Assembly (NCBI GenBank): GCA_037501455.1
Contig: CM074865.1
Coordinates: forward strand, 3,235,001-3,299,000
Length of the DNA: 64,000 bases
Reading direction: 5' to 3'
Origin: Lantana camara
Taxonomy: Eukaryota > Streptophyta > Magnoliopsida > Lamiales > Verbenaceae
Part shown: piece by piece, positions 22,899 to 33,094 of the stretch
How the letters are laid out: each line of letters opens with the position of its first letter
Position numbering within the stretch: position 1 is the first letter of the stretch
Position numbers and translations under genes: made by a program
Notes under the pieces: model-generated
What the model saw: only the letters and a program-made list of their open reading frames with translations
The model's database searches: none
Told to the model about the DNA's origin: nothing

Positions 22899-24185
22899 GG
22901 GTAAAATTTTTTACCATCCGAACTATGCCCATTTTTACATTTTGCCATCTGAACTTATTTTCGTTGCAAACCGTTATCCCATCTACACGATTTTTACAAA
23001 ACCACCATCCCACTTATAAAATTTTTACAAACCGTCATCTTATCTATATGATTTTTACAAAACCGTCATCTCCATCTAATTTTAAGTGGTTTTCAATGTC
23101 TGAATACCCCACCCGTGATGTGCATGTGTTTTTAATAAGAATAAATTAATCTTTCCATTATATTAGTAATTATCTAACAAATTAGGGTTCTATAATTGGG
23201 AATTAGGGGTGAAAATCTCTTAAATTTTATTCTCTCAAGATAGTCAAACGCAATAATTCTTAAGATTTTTGAAATTATTTGATTCATCCGCATTTTTCAT
23301 GTTAAAACTATTTGATACATCCATATATTTTTAAAACAATTTAATCCCTTATTCTACTCTTTTCATTCTTTTTGCATTCCTCTTCATTTTTTTTTCTCAA
23401 GAAGGAGGTATTTTTGATCTCTCAGAGTTTTCCCCCAACCCATGAAGGACTAATCTTGCGAGGTAGCTGAAGGCGCTTATTGCGGGGACCTCTCCCAGCG
23501 TAGTTTTTAAAATCCACAAGGTTCGAACCCGAGACCTTGCTTAAGTGAACTCAAACCCCTATCCACTTGAGCCAACTGCCCGTTGGTTCAAGGAGGAGGT
23601 ATTAATACATAAGAAATGATTTTATTTATTATCTATGTTTATTAATTTATTATATCCATAATTGATTAGGGAGAATTTGATGACGTGAAAGATTATGGAC
23701 CAAAGTTTGCATAGGTGAAATAGAAACTTTCCAAATTAGAATGTATACAATAAGATAATTTCTTTCTTAACAAGTGAAATAAAAATTTTCGAACTAGAAT
23801 GTACCAATAAGATAATTTCTTTCTTAAAATTTTAATGTATCCAATCAACTAATTTGTAATCACATATATCTTTTTCAACACATTATCTCATAATCAAGTG
23901 ATCAGAAAATAAGAGTTGAGATTGCCTTCAATTATATTAAAACTTTAAAAAATGACCGGAATAATGAAAAAACTAATTTACTTTTATTAAAAACATGTGT
24001 ACATTGCCTATGGAGTATTTAGACACCTGAAAACCACTTAAAATCCGTAAAACCACTCAAATTTTGATGGAGATGGCGGTTTGTAAATATCACATAGATA
24101 GGATGGTGGCTTACAATGAAAATAAGTTCGGATAGTAAAGTGTAAAAATGGACATAGTTCGGATGCCAAAAAATATTTATCCCAC
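22899..24185. mobile_element. Foldback element with long arms, host of a nested SINE
   Basis: The left arm from 22899 (CCATCCGAACTATGCCC, then ATTTTGCCATCTGAACTTA, CCACCATCC) is mirrored by 24050-24185 (GATGGTGGCTTACAATG, then GGACATAGTTCGGATGCC). The same arm motif (CCATCTGAACTATG) also bounds the foldback split at 27352 and 30372, so both belong to one family. The centre, about 1 kb, is non-coding and AT-rich apart from the SINE. Confidence 0.8.
23416..23589 (-). mobile_element. tRNA-derived SINE
   Basis: On the minus strand the head carries an RNA polymerase III A box (TGGCTCAAGTGG) and, about 40 bases on, a B box (GGTTCGAACC), then a ~100-bp body. The flanks form a target duplication: AAGAAGGAGGTATT just left (23400-23413) and AAGGAGGAGGTATT just right (23590-23603), with one mismatch. 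It is inserted in the foldback element at 22899-24185. Confidence 0.85.
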
Positions 24186-25137
24186 TAATTTTTAAGTGCC
24201 CATCATGTCATGCGTTTATAAGAAGTTTGGGGACTCGAAAACGATCACTTGGGCAACTTGGTGATGGACTGCCAATTTTTTTCTTAATACAAAAATGAGT
24301 GAAAACGCGTTTGCTGATGCATTGACATACTGACATGAACATCATGTGCAGATTACTTGAGAATCCTGATAGAGAGATGGAGCTTTTATTGGTTGACGGA
24401 TCATATTTGCGGTAGTTAGAGCGTTGTTATTTGGTAGGCTTTGAAAAAACAAAATCATGTCTTGCACAATTGCCTAAAGATTCTTTATATTAAGGTCTAC
24501 AAATTGATATTTATCTAGTTGTCAAGTTTATTAAAAATAATTCTAGAGACATACCTTAAATATTAATTTAAATGTAACTTGTAACTTTGAATTAGCTATT
24601 CCTTTGTTATATTAATCGAACGTCCCCAACATAATACAATCGATCAATCTAATTTATATGACCATTTAAATGCAGTAACGTGCCCGAAGTCCCAACTATA
24701 TTTAATTTGTCATGTAGCACCCTTGATTTCCTTGTACGTGCCCAAATTCCTATCAAGATTTACCGTAATGGCGTAATCCGACTTGTGCTCATATTATCAA
24801 CTTAATTCGTTGTTCTTAACTGACGCGTCACATTTATGAAATTTTAGATGATCTTTTACCTACTATCTTAAATAATGTAATGGTGCAAACTTTGAAATAT
24901 GAATGGAAGTATCCAGCAATAAATAGTACTGCTTAACTTGATCTCACCAGACACCAGTGAGTACTTTGAATTAGTGGTTGATAGTTTATTTTAATCACAT
25001 ATATAATTGTCAAGCACAACTCGTAGTTGAATTCATTAACCTAATTTCAAGTCACATAATAATTTTAATTGCAAGTTGCTTTCTCCTTCCCTCAGGGCTA
25101 AGGTTGGCTCATTAATTAGGATGCTATGAAATTGTCT
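24186..25137. other. Non-coding spacer, probable upstream region of the DUF247 gene
   Basis: No ORF with recognised similarity. It lies upstream of the TATA box at 25138. Confidence 0.45.
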
Positions 25138-25270
25138 TATAAATAGAACTGAGTGATTATCCTGGAAATAACTATCAGTCTGGTCTTCTTATTATAAATT
25201 GACTAGCAGGTTTAGAAAGAGAGGAAAGTGAAAATAAGGTCCTCATTTGTGGAAGTCTGCTCCTGTGAGT
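25138..25270 (+). promoter_or_regulatory. Candidate core promoter and leader exon of the DUF247 gene
   Basis: A good TATA box TATAAATA lies at 25138-25145. About 30-130 bases later a plausible leader ends at TGCTCCTGTGAGTAAAT, a consensus 5' splice donor (GTGAGT). The matching acceptor TGAAATTTCAG lies at about 30605-30615, only 17 bases before the DUF247 ATG. If correct, a 5.3-kb leader intron swollen by transposons separates promoter and coding exon. This is inferred from signals and spacing only. Confidence 0.35.
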
Positions 25271-25617
25271 AAATTCTAATTTTGCTGCTTCACTTCTTAA
25301 TCAGTTGTTTAGTTTCTTTAAAGTTTGCTCTCAACATCTTTAATTGTTGGCCGGATTACCTTATATACATGCATGTATGTATTGATTGTTATTTATTTTT
25401 TGGTATCAGTTATGTATTTTTTTATGTAAGTATTTAATTAATAGAATTGTGGGCAAATGGGAAACTTGCTTGCAGATTCTATTTTGGAATGCTTCGAATT
25501 ATAAGCTTTATCCATTTCAAGGCCGTCAGTTATTGATATGTTCATCTTTCCTTTTGGGAATAAAATCACTTAAATTGAGCGATTGGTTGGGATACAAAGA
25601 ATATATATATATATTTT

Positions 25618-25715
25618 TATAAACACAAACCCCAAGTGACTAAAGGGATTCAAACTCAAAGCTTTGCATCAGAAAAAAAAATTCTTTAACACTACTTGAA
25701 TCAATCCCCGTCGAC
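25618..25715 (-). mobile_element. tRNA-derived SINE (same family as 45230-45340)
   Basis: On the minus strand, GGGGATTGATTCAAGTAG (degenerate A box) is followed by GAGTTTGAATCCCTTTAGTC (B box region) and a GTGTTTATAAAAATATATAT tail. It aligns with the SINE at 45230, which has TTGATCCAAGTGG and GAGTTCAAATCCC. No clean target duplication was seen. Confidence 0.65.
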
Positions 25716-26114
25716 AGAAATACCAAGAATCATTTGGATAGCTAATTTTCGTAATATTTTTTAAGCAACATGCATGAATCGCATGGGAGCTGTAAATCGG
25801 CCAGAAAAAATAACAAGTCCAAATATTGTGTAATAATAAATGACTAATTGAGGTCATATAGAGGATTAAATGTGTAATTTGAACTAAATATATATGATAG
25901 ACTAGTTAGAAACATATAGGACAAAATTTATTAATCTGGAACTTACGGGCCGTGTACAAAGTTAGATAGGAACATGCTTATAGAATCAGAAGTAAAATTT
26001 TACCGACTCCTACCTTTATCGTATCTCTACAATTACTTTCAAAAAGAGATTTCTTTTAAAATAACTTTTCTATGAGTCTCATCTCTGTCTCTCTTTTGAT
26101 GTAATTTGATATAT

Positions 26115-26116
<2 letters not shown>

Positions 26117-26150
<34 letters not shown>

Positions 26151-26180
26151 CACACCAAGTGGTCAAGGTAATTCGAATCC
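26117..26180 (-). mobile_element. 5'-truncated SINE with long poly-A tail
   Basis: On the minus strand a B-box-like GGATTCGAATTACC start is followed by CACTTGGTGTGTGTTA and about 30 A residues. The 9-bp direct repeat GATATATAG at 26108-26116 and 26181-26189 is the target duplication. The 3' part resembles the SINE at 45230. Confidence 0.75.
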
Positions 26181-26820
26181 GATATATAGACAATTTTGTT
26201 TGTTTTTTAATTATCGGGAAGAGACTTGCAATCCTCTTTAACGCTTTTATTCTAGTTATTTAATGTTTTACCCTTTTAGTCATTTTTACTCCTTAATAAC
26301 TTTAATGTAATGCCAGGTATATGTTGTTCTCTTGATACTTCTGTTTTTGATAACTAATCATGTCTTGTCCTTCTAGCTAGATGTCTTATTTCCTGAAACC
26401 CTCTCAAGTTATCTTAATTTAATTATTAGAATTTGATTATTTGTTATTTAGTGGGTATTGCAATTAAAATATTATAGCATAAGTATAATTCTACTACATG
26501 ACTTGAGAAATTATATTTATTTTCCTTGATAATTTATATATAAATAAATATATATATATAAACTGTCTGACAAACACAAAAAAGATATAATCTGGTTATT
26601 GTTATCAATAGTGTAAATATATTAACTAATTTTGCAGATGATTACTAATTTTTTAAATATTAATAACTTTCTCAAAACTCCTGTGCTTAATTTACGCTAA
26701 TTTTAAATTTTTTTTTTTTGGTCCTACTAATTTTAATTTTATTGGTTGAATACTTTACTAATTAATAGACTTTTTAGCTAGTGTTTTATATAGTTTTTTT
26801 TTTGTTTTTTTGTTTTTGTT

Positions 26821-26854
26821 GGGGTGGGGGGTGGGGGGTGGGGGGGGGGGGGGG
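26821..26854 (+). repeat. G-rich simple repeat with G-quadruplex potential
   Basis: 34 bases of G broken only by three T residues, preceded by a T/G-rich tract. It contains at least four runs of four or more G. It lies in the presumed leader intron of the DUF247 gene. Confidence 0.9.
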
Positions 26855-26918
26855 TCTACTTATAAGAATGAAGATTATTAACATGATATAAAAGTCTATC
26901 AATTCTGATACAATATTA

Positions 26919-27308
26919 GGGATATATATTTACATCTGACTATCCTACATTTAAACTTAATTAAGACATCATTATCGGAAAAATATATTTTAGTCCCTAT
27001 AAATCTTGTTTGATCTGAGATCACTTAACGAAATTTGTAAAAGTACACTTACACCCCTAACGGTTTTATGAATGGTACATTGAATATATGACCAAAGTTA
27101 CAAAATCATCCTTAAAGTTTACAAATATAAACAACACGGTCCCTACAAATTATGAATTAAAAACAAATCAGGTGTATTTTTGGAATGACATAACGGACCC
27201 TAGGGACCACAAATAGTACTCAAAGTTAGAGAATAAAATTTAATTTTCTAATAATGATGGATTGCATTGTAAGCCTAAATATAGGGTAGTCAAATGTAAA
27301 TTTCCCTT
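26919..27308. mobile_element. MITE, copy 1 (same family as 32191-32627)
   Basis: The ends are inverted repeats: TTTACATCTGACTATCC near 26930 against the inverse of GGGTAGTCAAATGTAAA near 27285. The body shares TACATTGAATATATGACTA-like sequence and AAAATCATCC with 32191-32627 in the same orientation. Non-coding. A possible AATATT duplication flanks it. Confidence 0.75.
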
Positions 27309-27702
27309 AATATTTACTTAGTTGTCCTTAAAAATAACTTGAGATAATAATTTTCTGCCATCTGAACTATGATCCATTTTGCAATTCACCATCTAAATTA
27401 TTTCGATCCCAATACCACCATACAAACTATTATTTCTTGACAAACCACCATCCCAACTTATTTTTCAGTGGTTTTGACAAATTTTCAGCGGTTTTGGCTG
27501 TTTTTTCAGTGGTTTTGACTATTTTAACACATGTAAATATGCCCCTCTTTGTTATTTTTCCATGAATTTACTCTTGGTGTTCTTGCATCATATCACATGT
27601 GTGATATTTTTTAGTCAAAACCGCTGAAAAACAGTCAAAACCACTAAAAAAAATAAGTTGGGATGGTGGTTTGTCAAGAAATAATAGTTTGTATGGTGGT
27701 AT

Positions 27703-28438
27703 TGATAGGAAAGGGATACACCAAAACCGAGTGTACGCAGCGGAAATTAAAACTCCTTTCCAAATGCCCAATAACCAATCAACCAAGTATGCCCAAGGAT
27801 AGAAAAATAATCAACCTAACAAAACACGAATAAAGAGACACGAGAATTTTAACCTGGAAAACCCCTTCAAAACGAAGAGTAAAAACCACGAGGCCTACGA
27901 GACCTAAAAATAAATCCACTATAATACGAGGCAAAATTACAGCGGTTCAAACACCAATATATCTAACTCCAAACACGAACCAAACACCGATTCGATAAAA
28001 AACGAACTAGAACACAAAAGGAGAAAAAGACACCAAATTAAGTCGAAAATCGCGTCACTGTTCACGCCCAGAAAAACCCGACTTACAGTGCTCCAAATCT
28101 GATCTCCACCGTTCACTTTCAAGTTCGATGAGTTAGAAACCTGCTGTCCGAAAATCAGCTCGATCGGACCACAAATGACCTCCCGATCGTCCGCGAGAAG
28201 ATTCTGCCGCCCCCCAAAAACTGGGCAAAACTGTGCAGATTATTTCCCCAAAACTTGCGCCTAAAAGTTGCTGATACTTCATGCCTCTCTTTTTGGTGAA
28301 CAGAGCTGCTGATATATATAGTGCTTTATTCAATTTCCCCAAAGGATAATGAATCCTATTCAATTAAGAAATAGGTTTTATAATGGGCTTTGATTTCAAT
28401 ATTAATTGGGCCAACAAAGATGTGGGCTGGACCCAACA
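27703..28438 (-). repeat. LTR-A of the chimeric copia (3' LTR, 736 bp)
   Basis: Minus-strand ends are TGTTGGGTCCAGCCC and CCTTTCCTATCA. It contains a TATATATA box near 28315. No other copy was seen in the window. Confidence 0.85.
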
Positions 28439-28487
28439 AATCTCCCCCTCCAGCCCAAGTCGAGGAAGGAGACAAACCACCATTTAA

Positions 28488-29102
28488 TTATTCAAACTTG
28501 AGACCGGCCATCCCGGCACAAAGCTCAAGTTTCTCATGACTCACCACCTTTGTCAACGTATCAGCACCACGATGAGTTCGTACCTTCATTGGTTTACAAA
28601 CATCTGAGTGTACCAGTTCAAGAAGCTCAGTTTTTCTTGAAGGGGGATGACTCTTGAATGAAACCCGTTTCTGCTTCCCAGCCAAACAGTGAACACATCT
28701 TTCTAACTTTGTATCTTTCAGCCCTGACAACAAATTCTTCTTGGCCAAACAATCGAGCCCCTTTTCACTAATGTGACTAAGTCTCTTGTGCCAAAGCTCT
28801 GACAAGTTGTCACTCTCTACTGCATTAACCAAGTTCACACAAATAGAAGCCTTCATCTTATATAAATTATGGAATTTATCACCTCGAGCCACAATTAGAT
28901 TCCCTTTTGTGAGTTTCCACTGACCATTACCAAAGAAATTGCAATAGCCATCATCATCGAGCCTTCCTGCTGAAATCAGGTGCAAACGAACATTAGGTGC
29001 ATGTCTAACCTCATGAAGCACCAAACTCGACCCACTGTTGGTTTTCAAACAAACAGTCCCAATGCCTACTACCGGTACCACCGTATCATTCCCCATCTTC
29101 AA
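28488..29102 (-). pseudogene. pol remnant of the chimeric copia: gag-pre-integrase fused to pol C-terminus
   Basis: In the shifted frame after gag: the protease tail (VVPVVGIGTVCL), the GAG-pre-integrase zinc region (ELWHKRLSHISEKGLDCLAK then CVHCLAGKQKRVSF) and the integrase start (LLELVHSDVCKPMKVRT). This joins directly to the extreme C-terminus of pol (GADTLTKVVSHEKLELCAGM). Roughly 2.5-3 kb of integrase, RT and RNase H are missing, so the element cannot copy itself. The join falls at a short GGA/GAD match, suggesting a microhomology or template-switch deletion. Confidence 0.82.
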
Positions 29103-29112
29103 AACTCCAAAA

Positions 29113-30069
29113 TCACCAGAAGTATAAGAAGTGAAAAAAATCTTTCCTTGATGTTACATGAAATGAGGCACCACTGTCAATAACCCAACTGGAATCATCA
29201 CTGGCTACGACAACTACATTGTCATCATATGCAAGAATAAGATCATCATTGGAAGTAGCAGTAGCAACACGATCATTCTTATCCTGGTCTCTCTTATCGT
29301 GCCCATCACGATTGCCTCTACGCTCTTTCTTCAATTTAAAACAATATTTCTTGATATGACCAGGTTCACCACAATGATCACACTTAAATTCTTTCCATCC
29401 TGACCTTGACTTGCTTCGACTTTTGCTTCTACCTTTATTATTATATTTATGTTGGTTTCTCCCCCTATTCTCTGAAACCAACAACTCGGGTTGAGACGAA
29501 TGCTGAGTTTTTCGTCTCATCTCTTCATTCAAAACACTACTCTTCACAAGCTCAATGGTTATACCACCATCAGACGAAGAGTTAACAAGTGAAACACGAA
29601 AAGTTTCCCAAGAATCAGGCAAAGTGGCAAGAATCCAAAGTCCGATAATTTCATCATCAAATTTAATGCCCATACCTGTCAACTGATCAAGAACGCCTTG
29701 AAACTCATTCAAATGATCAGCAATAGAAGTTCCTTCTTTGTATTTCAACTGCATCATCTTCTTAAGCAAAAACAACTTATTGTTTCCCGTCTTCGATGCA
29801 TACAAATTCTGCAACTTCTCCCACAAACTTCTCGCATGTGTCTCGTGTTGAATATGGTTGTAAACATTCTCCTCAACAAATTGTCTGATAAACCCACAAA
29901 CTTGTTTGTGCTCAAAATCCCATTCTTCATCGGTTTTAGACACGGGCTTTTCAGTTGCAAAAACAGGCAAGTGCAAAGATTTAACAAAGAGGAGATCCTT
30001 CATCTTATTACTCCATAGATGATAATTTAATCCATTTAAAGTTATCATCCTACTTGTACTCATCTCCAT
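29113..30069 (-). pseudogene. gag (and start of protease) of the chimeric copia
   Basis: From the ATG at 30069 the reading frame encodes a copia [20 protein letters not shown], the UBN2-type region ([20 protein letters not shown]), the zinc knuckle [14 protein letters not shown], a basic Arg/Ser/Lys-rich stretch, and the protease active site [12 protein letters not shown] frameshift just after the protease motif (near 29125) ends it. GAG would form the particle core. The same polyprotein continues in another frame at 29102. Confidence 0.85.
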
Positions 30070-30111
30070 GGTCACACCGGCAAAAGAACCAATACGGCTC
30101 TTGATACCACT

Positions 30112-30300
30112 TGTTGGGACCGCGCGCACGTTCACCCCAACTCCACATTAGTATGATATTGTCCGCTTTGGGCCAAGCCCGCACGGATTTATTTTTGGGC
30201 ATATCCCAAAAGGCCTCATTCTAATGGAGTTAGATGAACACTTATATATTGGACAAACTTCTGCCAATCTTCCGATGTGGGATGGGTTTGCTACCTAACA
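30112..30300 (-). repeat. LTR-B of the chimeric copia (5' LTR, 189 bp, TRIM-type)
   Basis: The same length and motif order as the two TRIM LTRs, including CCGATGTGGGATGGGTTTGC and the TATATA box. It is followed on the minus strand by a tRNA-Met primer-binding site. Confidence 0.92.
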
Positions 30301-30632
30301 GGTATTGGGGTCTATATAATTTAGATGGTGAATTGCAAAACGGATCATAATTCGGATGACAAAAAATCATTATCTCAAATAACTTTATCGTATAGATATA
30401 TATTTGTAATAACTTCAATAAATATATATATTCAATTATTAAAACGTTACTTTCTGCTGTTGAGATATTAGCTTAAAAGATGGTAACCAATAATGAGATG
30501 AAGCCTCAGTTTTTGTTGCTGACGCTATATATATGTTCGTGGTGGGATGCAGTATTTCTATTTGCTATGGAAATTACTTATTTTAAATCCAACTTACACG
30601 TTTTGTGAAATTTCAGCAAATACACTCGCAAA

Positions 30633-31913
30633 ATGGATGAGACCGATTTAATTAATAGCATAAATCATGAACTCTCTCAGCTCCATAATACAGAACCACA
30701 AGGTTTCATCCATAGAGTAGTCGAGCCCTTGCGTAGTGTCAATACCGAGGCTTACGAACCAGATATTTTAGCAATTGGTCCTTATCATCACGGTAAAGAT
30801 AAATACAAAATGATGGAGGAGCACAAGCTGCGCTATCTGCGATGGATTCTCAACCGTAAGGGGGAGACTACTGCCGAGAGATACATCTCAGTGGTTTCAG
30901 AATTGGAAGAAAAGGCACGGAGTTGTTACCTCGAACCTGTAGACCTTAATCGAGACTACTTTATCAAAATGTTGGTACTCGACGGTTGCTTCATCATTGA
31001 ACTAGCACTAAAGTTTGACAATCCAGACTATAGGTACTCGAATGATCCAATCTTCACAGTGGAGTTGATCTGCTGGTCCTTGACAAGGGATCTGATATTG
31101 TTTGAGAATCAAATTCCTTTCTTTATTTTGTGCAAATTGTTTGACCTGATTGAGGGGCCAAACCAATATGACAGGTTGATTAAGATACTCGTAAGTTTCT
31201 GCTGGCGGCTTTTCCGCGACAAATATTACTTCAGAACAAAGAATAGAAGTCCATTATCTGATGTAAAGCATTTCCTTCATCTGATATATCGTTGGTGGGT
31301 TCCTGAATCATTTGATGGTGCTATTGATCTCAATAAAGACTACCCGATTCCCATGAACAGCGAGTCCAGATTTATTCCTTCTGCTGTTGAGCTTAAAGAT
31401 GCTAATGTAAAGTTCAAGAAAAGGGAACCATGTGATTCTTTGTTTGAGGTAAAATTTGAAAATGGGACATTGCTCATCCCACCTTTGATCGTATTCGACC
31501 AAACAGAGCTTATATTAAGGAACCTTAATGCTTACGAGCAATATTTTCGACCTGATGGAAACAACCATGTTCAAGCGTATTTGTACTTCATGGATCTCCT
31601 CATTAATTCTTCAAAAGATGTTGACGTTCTCACCAAATGTGGGATTATTGATAATGCGGTGGGAGATAATGAAGTGATTGCCAGTATGTTTAACAAGCTT
31701 ATGAGCTCGGTTGTAGTTTCCCCCAAACACGCCTATGGTAAAACCTTTATGGACATTAATACCTACCGCAACAAGCGTAGGAATAGATGGACGGCCGTCT
31801 TAAATCGATATTATTTAAGCAGTCCCTGGGGCTTTATTTCAATTTTTGCTGCTTTTGTACTACTTATTCTCACCATCATTCAAGCCGTGTGCTCTATACT
31901 ACAGGTTGTTTAG
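30633..31913 (+). CDS. DUF247 (UPF0481) family membrane protein
   Basis: A single uninterrupted exon encodes 426 residues, a normal length for the plant DUF247 family. Family landmarks are present: the N-terminal IHRVVEPLRSVN and EPDILAIGPYHHGKDKYKMM, MLVLDGCFIIELAL, the central LILFENQIPFFILCKLFDL, and a C-terminal hydrophobic segment (about 400-422, WGFISIFAAFVLLILTIIQA) predicted to anchor it in the plasma membrane. The ATG at 30633 is 17 bases after a splice-acceptor-like TTTCAG, so a leader intron is likely. DUF247 has no established biochemical activity; members include grass self-incompatibility determinants, but that role cannot be assumed here. A truncated duplicate lies at 21600. 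No break was seen. Confidence 0.9.
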   Translation: MDETDLINSINHELSQLHNTEPQGFIHRVVEPLRSVNTEAYEPDILAIGPYHHGKDKYKMMEEHKLRYLRWILNRKGETTAERYISVVSELEEKARSCYLEPVDLNRDYFIKMLVLDGCFIIELALKFDNPDYRYSNDPIFTVELICWSLTRDLILFENQIPFFILCKLFDLIEGPNQYDRLIKILVSFCWRLFRDKYYFRTKNRSPLSDVKHFLHLIYRWWVPESFDGAIDLNKDYPIPMNSESRFIPSAVELKDANVKFKKREPCDSLFEVKFENGTLLIPPLIVFDQTELILRNLNAYEQYFRPDGNNHVQAYLYFMDLLINSSKDVDVLTKCGIIDNAVGDNEVIASMFNKLMSSVVVSPKHAYGKTFMDINTYRNKRRNRWTAVLNRYYLSSPWGFISIFAAFVLLILTIIQAVCSILQVV

Positions 31914-32190
31914 ACATAACTAGGAATTGTAAGTCTTGAAATATTGTCGTTGGACGTTGGTTATCAACTTACTGTTCCCAAATTTTATGTGTTTCATTTT
32001 TATGTTTTCTATTATTGGAAGCAATCTGCTTATAAAAGTTTGGGATAATTTGGAGCAATCTCTTGAGGTTAGGTCCAAATTTTAAAAAACAATCCATCAA
32101 ATCTTGAACAATGATGATGGATCACTAGAAATACTTAGTTTCGCATGTTTTATAAGTGAGTTTTGAGTATTTTTCTGGTAATTTGATATA
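31914..32190. other. 3' flank of the DUF247 gene
   Basis: Probable 3' UTR. 31913-32090 is homologous to the flank of the truncated DUF247 copy (21799-21862 and 22639-22760), so the duplication included the terminator region. Confidence 0.6.
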
Positions 32191-32627
32191 GGGAAATTTA
32201 CATTTGATTATCTTTTATTTAGGCTTAATTAATTACAACACAATCCATCTAAATCGAGAAATTATATTTTAGTTCATATAAATTTTATTTGGTCTGAGGT
32301 CTCTAACAGATTTTATTAAAGTGCACTTATGTCTTTGATGGTTTGTGTAAGTGTTACATTGAATATATGACTAAAATTACAAAATCATCCCTAAAATTTA
32401 CAAATATAAACAAAACTACTCCTATAAATTATGAATTTAACAACTCAGACCCTAGAGTTACAAATCAATTAAAAAAATCGATGATATTTTTGGGATAATA
32501 TAACGGAACCCGTTACATCAAAGACGACAAACAGTTCTCGAAAATTAGGGACTAAAATATAATTTATAGATGTAGATGAACTGCATTGTAATTGGGCCTA
32601 AACGCAAGGCAATTGATATAAAATTTC
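32191..32627. mobile_element. MITE, copy 2 (same family as 26919-27308)
   Basis: It begins GGGAAATTTACATTTGATTA; the inverse, degraded, lies near 32590-32627 (GGGCCTAAACGCAAGGCAAT). The interior shares TTACATTGAATATATGACTA and ACAAAATCATCCCTAAA with copy 1. Non-coding. Confidence 0.75.
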
Positions 32628-32720
32628 ATATTATTGGTATTCGATCCGGATATTTTGATATTTTGCAAGAATAAAAAATTTAAGATATCAAAAGCATGGA
32701 AAAGAGGGTTTCTTTGAAAT

Positions 32721-32941
32721 TATTATGAGCTAATACTGTTAGTTAGCCTCATTATTATGCTGTTATAGTGAGCTTAGTTGATAAGCTGAATTAGTTAGTC
32801 TGTTGGTCTAGATGAGTGACACGTGTATGGACTAGATCTTACCTGCATATTTATAGACTTGTATATAAACCAATTTGTACAGTTGTTGATTCAGTTGAAT
32901 GAAGATATTTTCCCAAATTGCTTTATTCTCAGATTATAACA
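32721..32941 (+). repeat. 5' LTR of copia at 32721
   Basis: 221 bp, starts TATTATGAGCTAATACTG, ends CAGATTATAACA, followed directly by the tRNA-Met primer-binding site. Confidence 0.9.
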
Positions 32942-33094
32942 TGGTATCAGCAGAATATTTCTCTCTCTGATTTTTCCGGCGGAGATTCTTCTTCTCCGAT
33001 CGTCTTTTCCGGTATTTTTTTTTTTTCCGGCTTTGATTTACTGTTTCCGCTGTGATTTTCACCTTGTGGTTTGTTCTATTTTCCGATTTTTGCC

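Larger units (their letters stand above)
27703..30300 (-). mobile_element. Chimeric Ty1/copia element with two unlike LTRs and a large pol deletion
   Basis: The element is bounded by TG (27703) and CA (30300) and flanked by a perfect 5-bp duplication GGTAT (27698-27702 and 30301-30305). On the minus strand its 5' LTR (30300-30112) is 189 bp and belongs to the TRIM LTR family at 21863/22445. The primer-binding site TGGTATCAAGAGCC follows, then gag, a shortened pol, the purine tract GGAGGGGGAGATT, and a completely different 736-bp 3' LTR (28438-27703). Most of integrase, RT and RNase H are deleted. It is non-autonomous. Confidence 0.85.
27352..30372. mobile_element. Foldback element interrupted by a copia element
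   Basis: The left arm at 27352-27480 (GCCATCTGAACTATG, CACCATCTAAATTA, ACCACCATCCCAAC) is mirrored by a right arm split in two: 27610-27702 and 30306-30372 (TTTAGATGGTGAATTGC, CATAATTCGGATGAC). The gap is the copia element at 27703-30300. Without it the foldback is about 425 bp. Confidence 0.85.
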
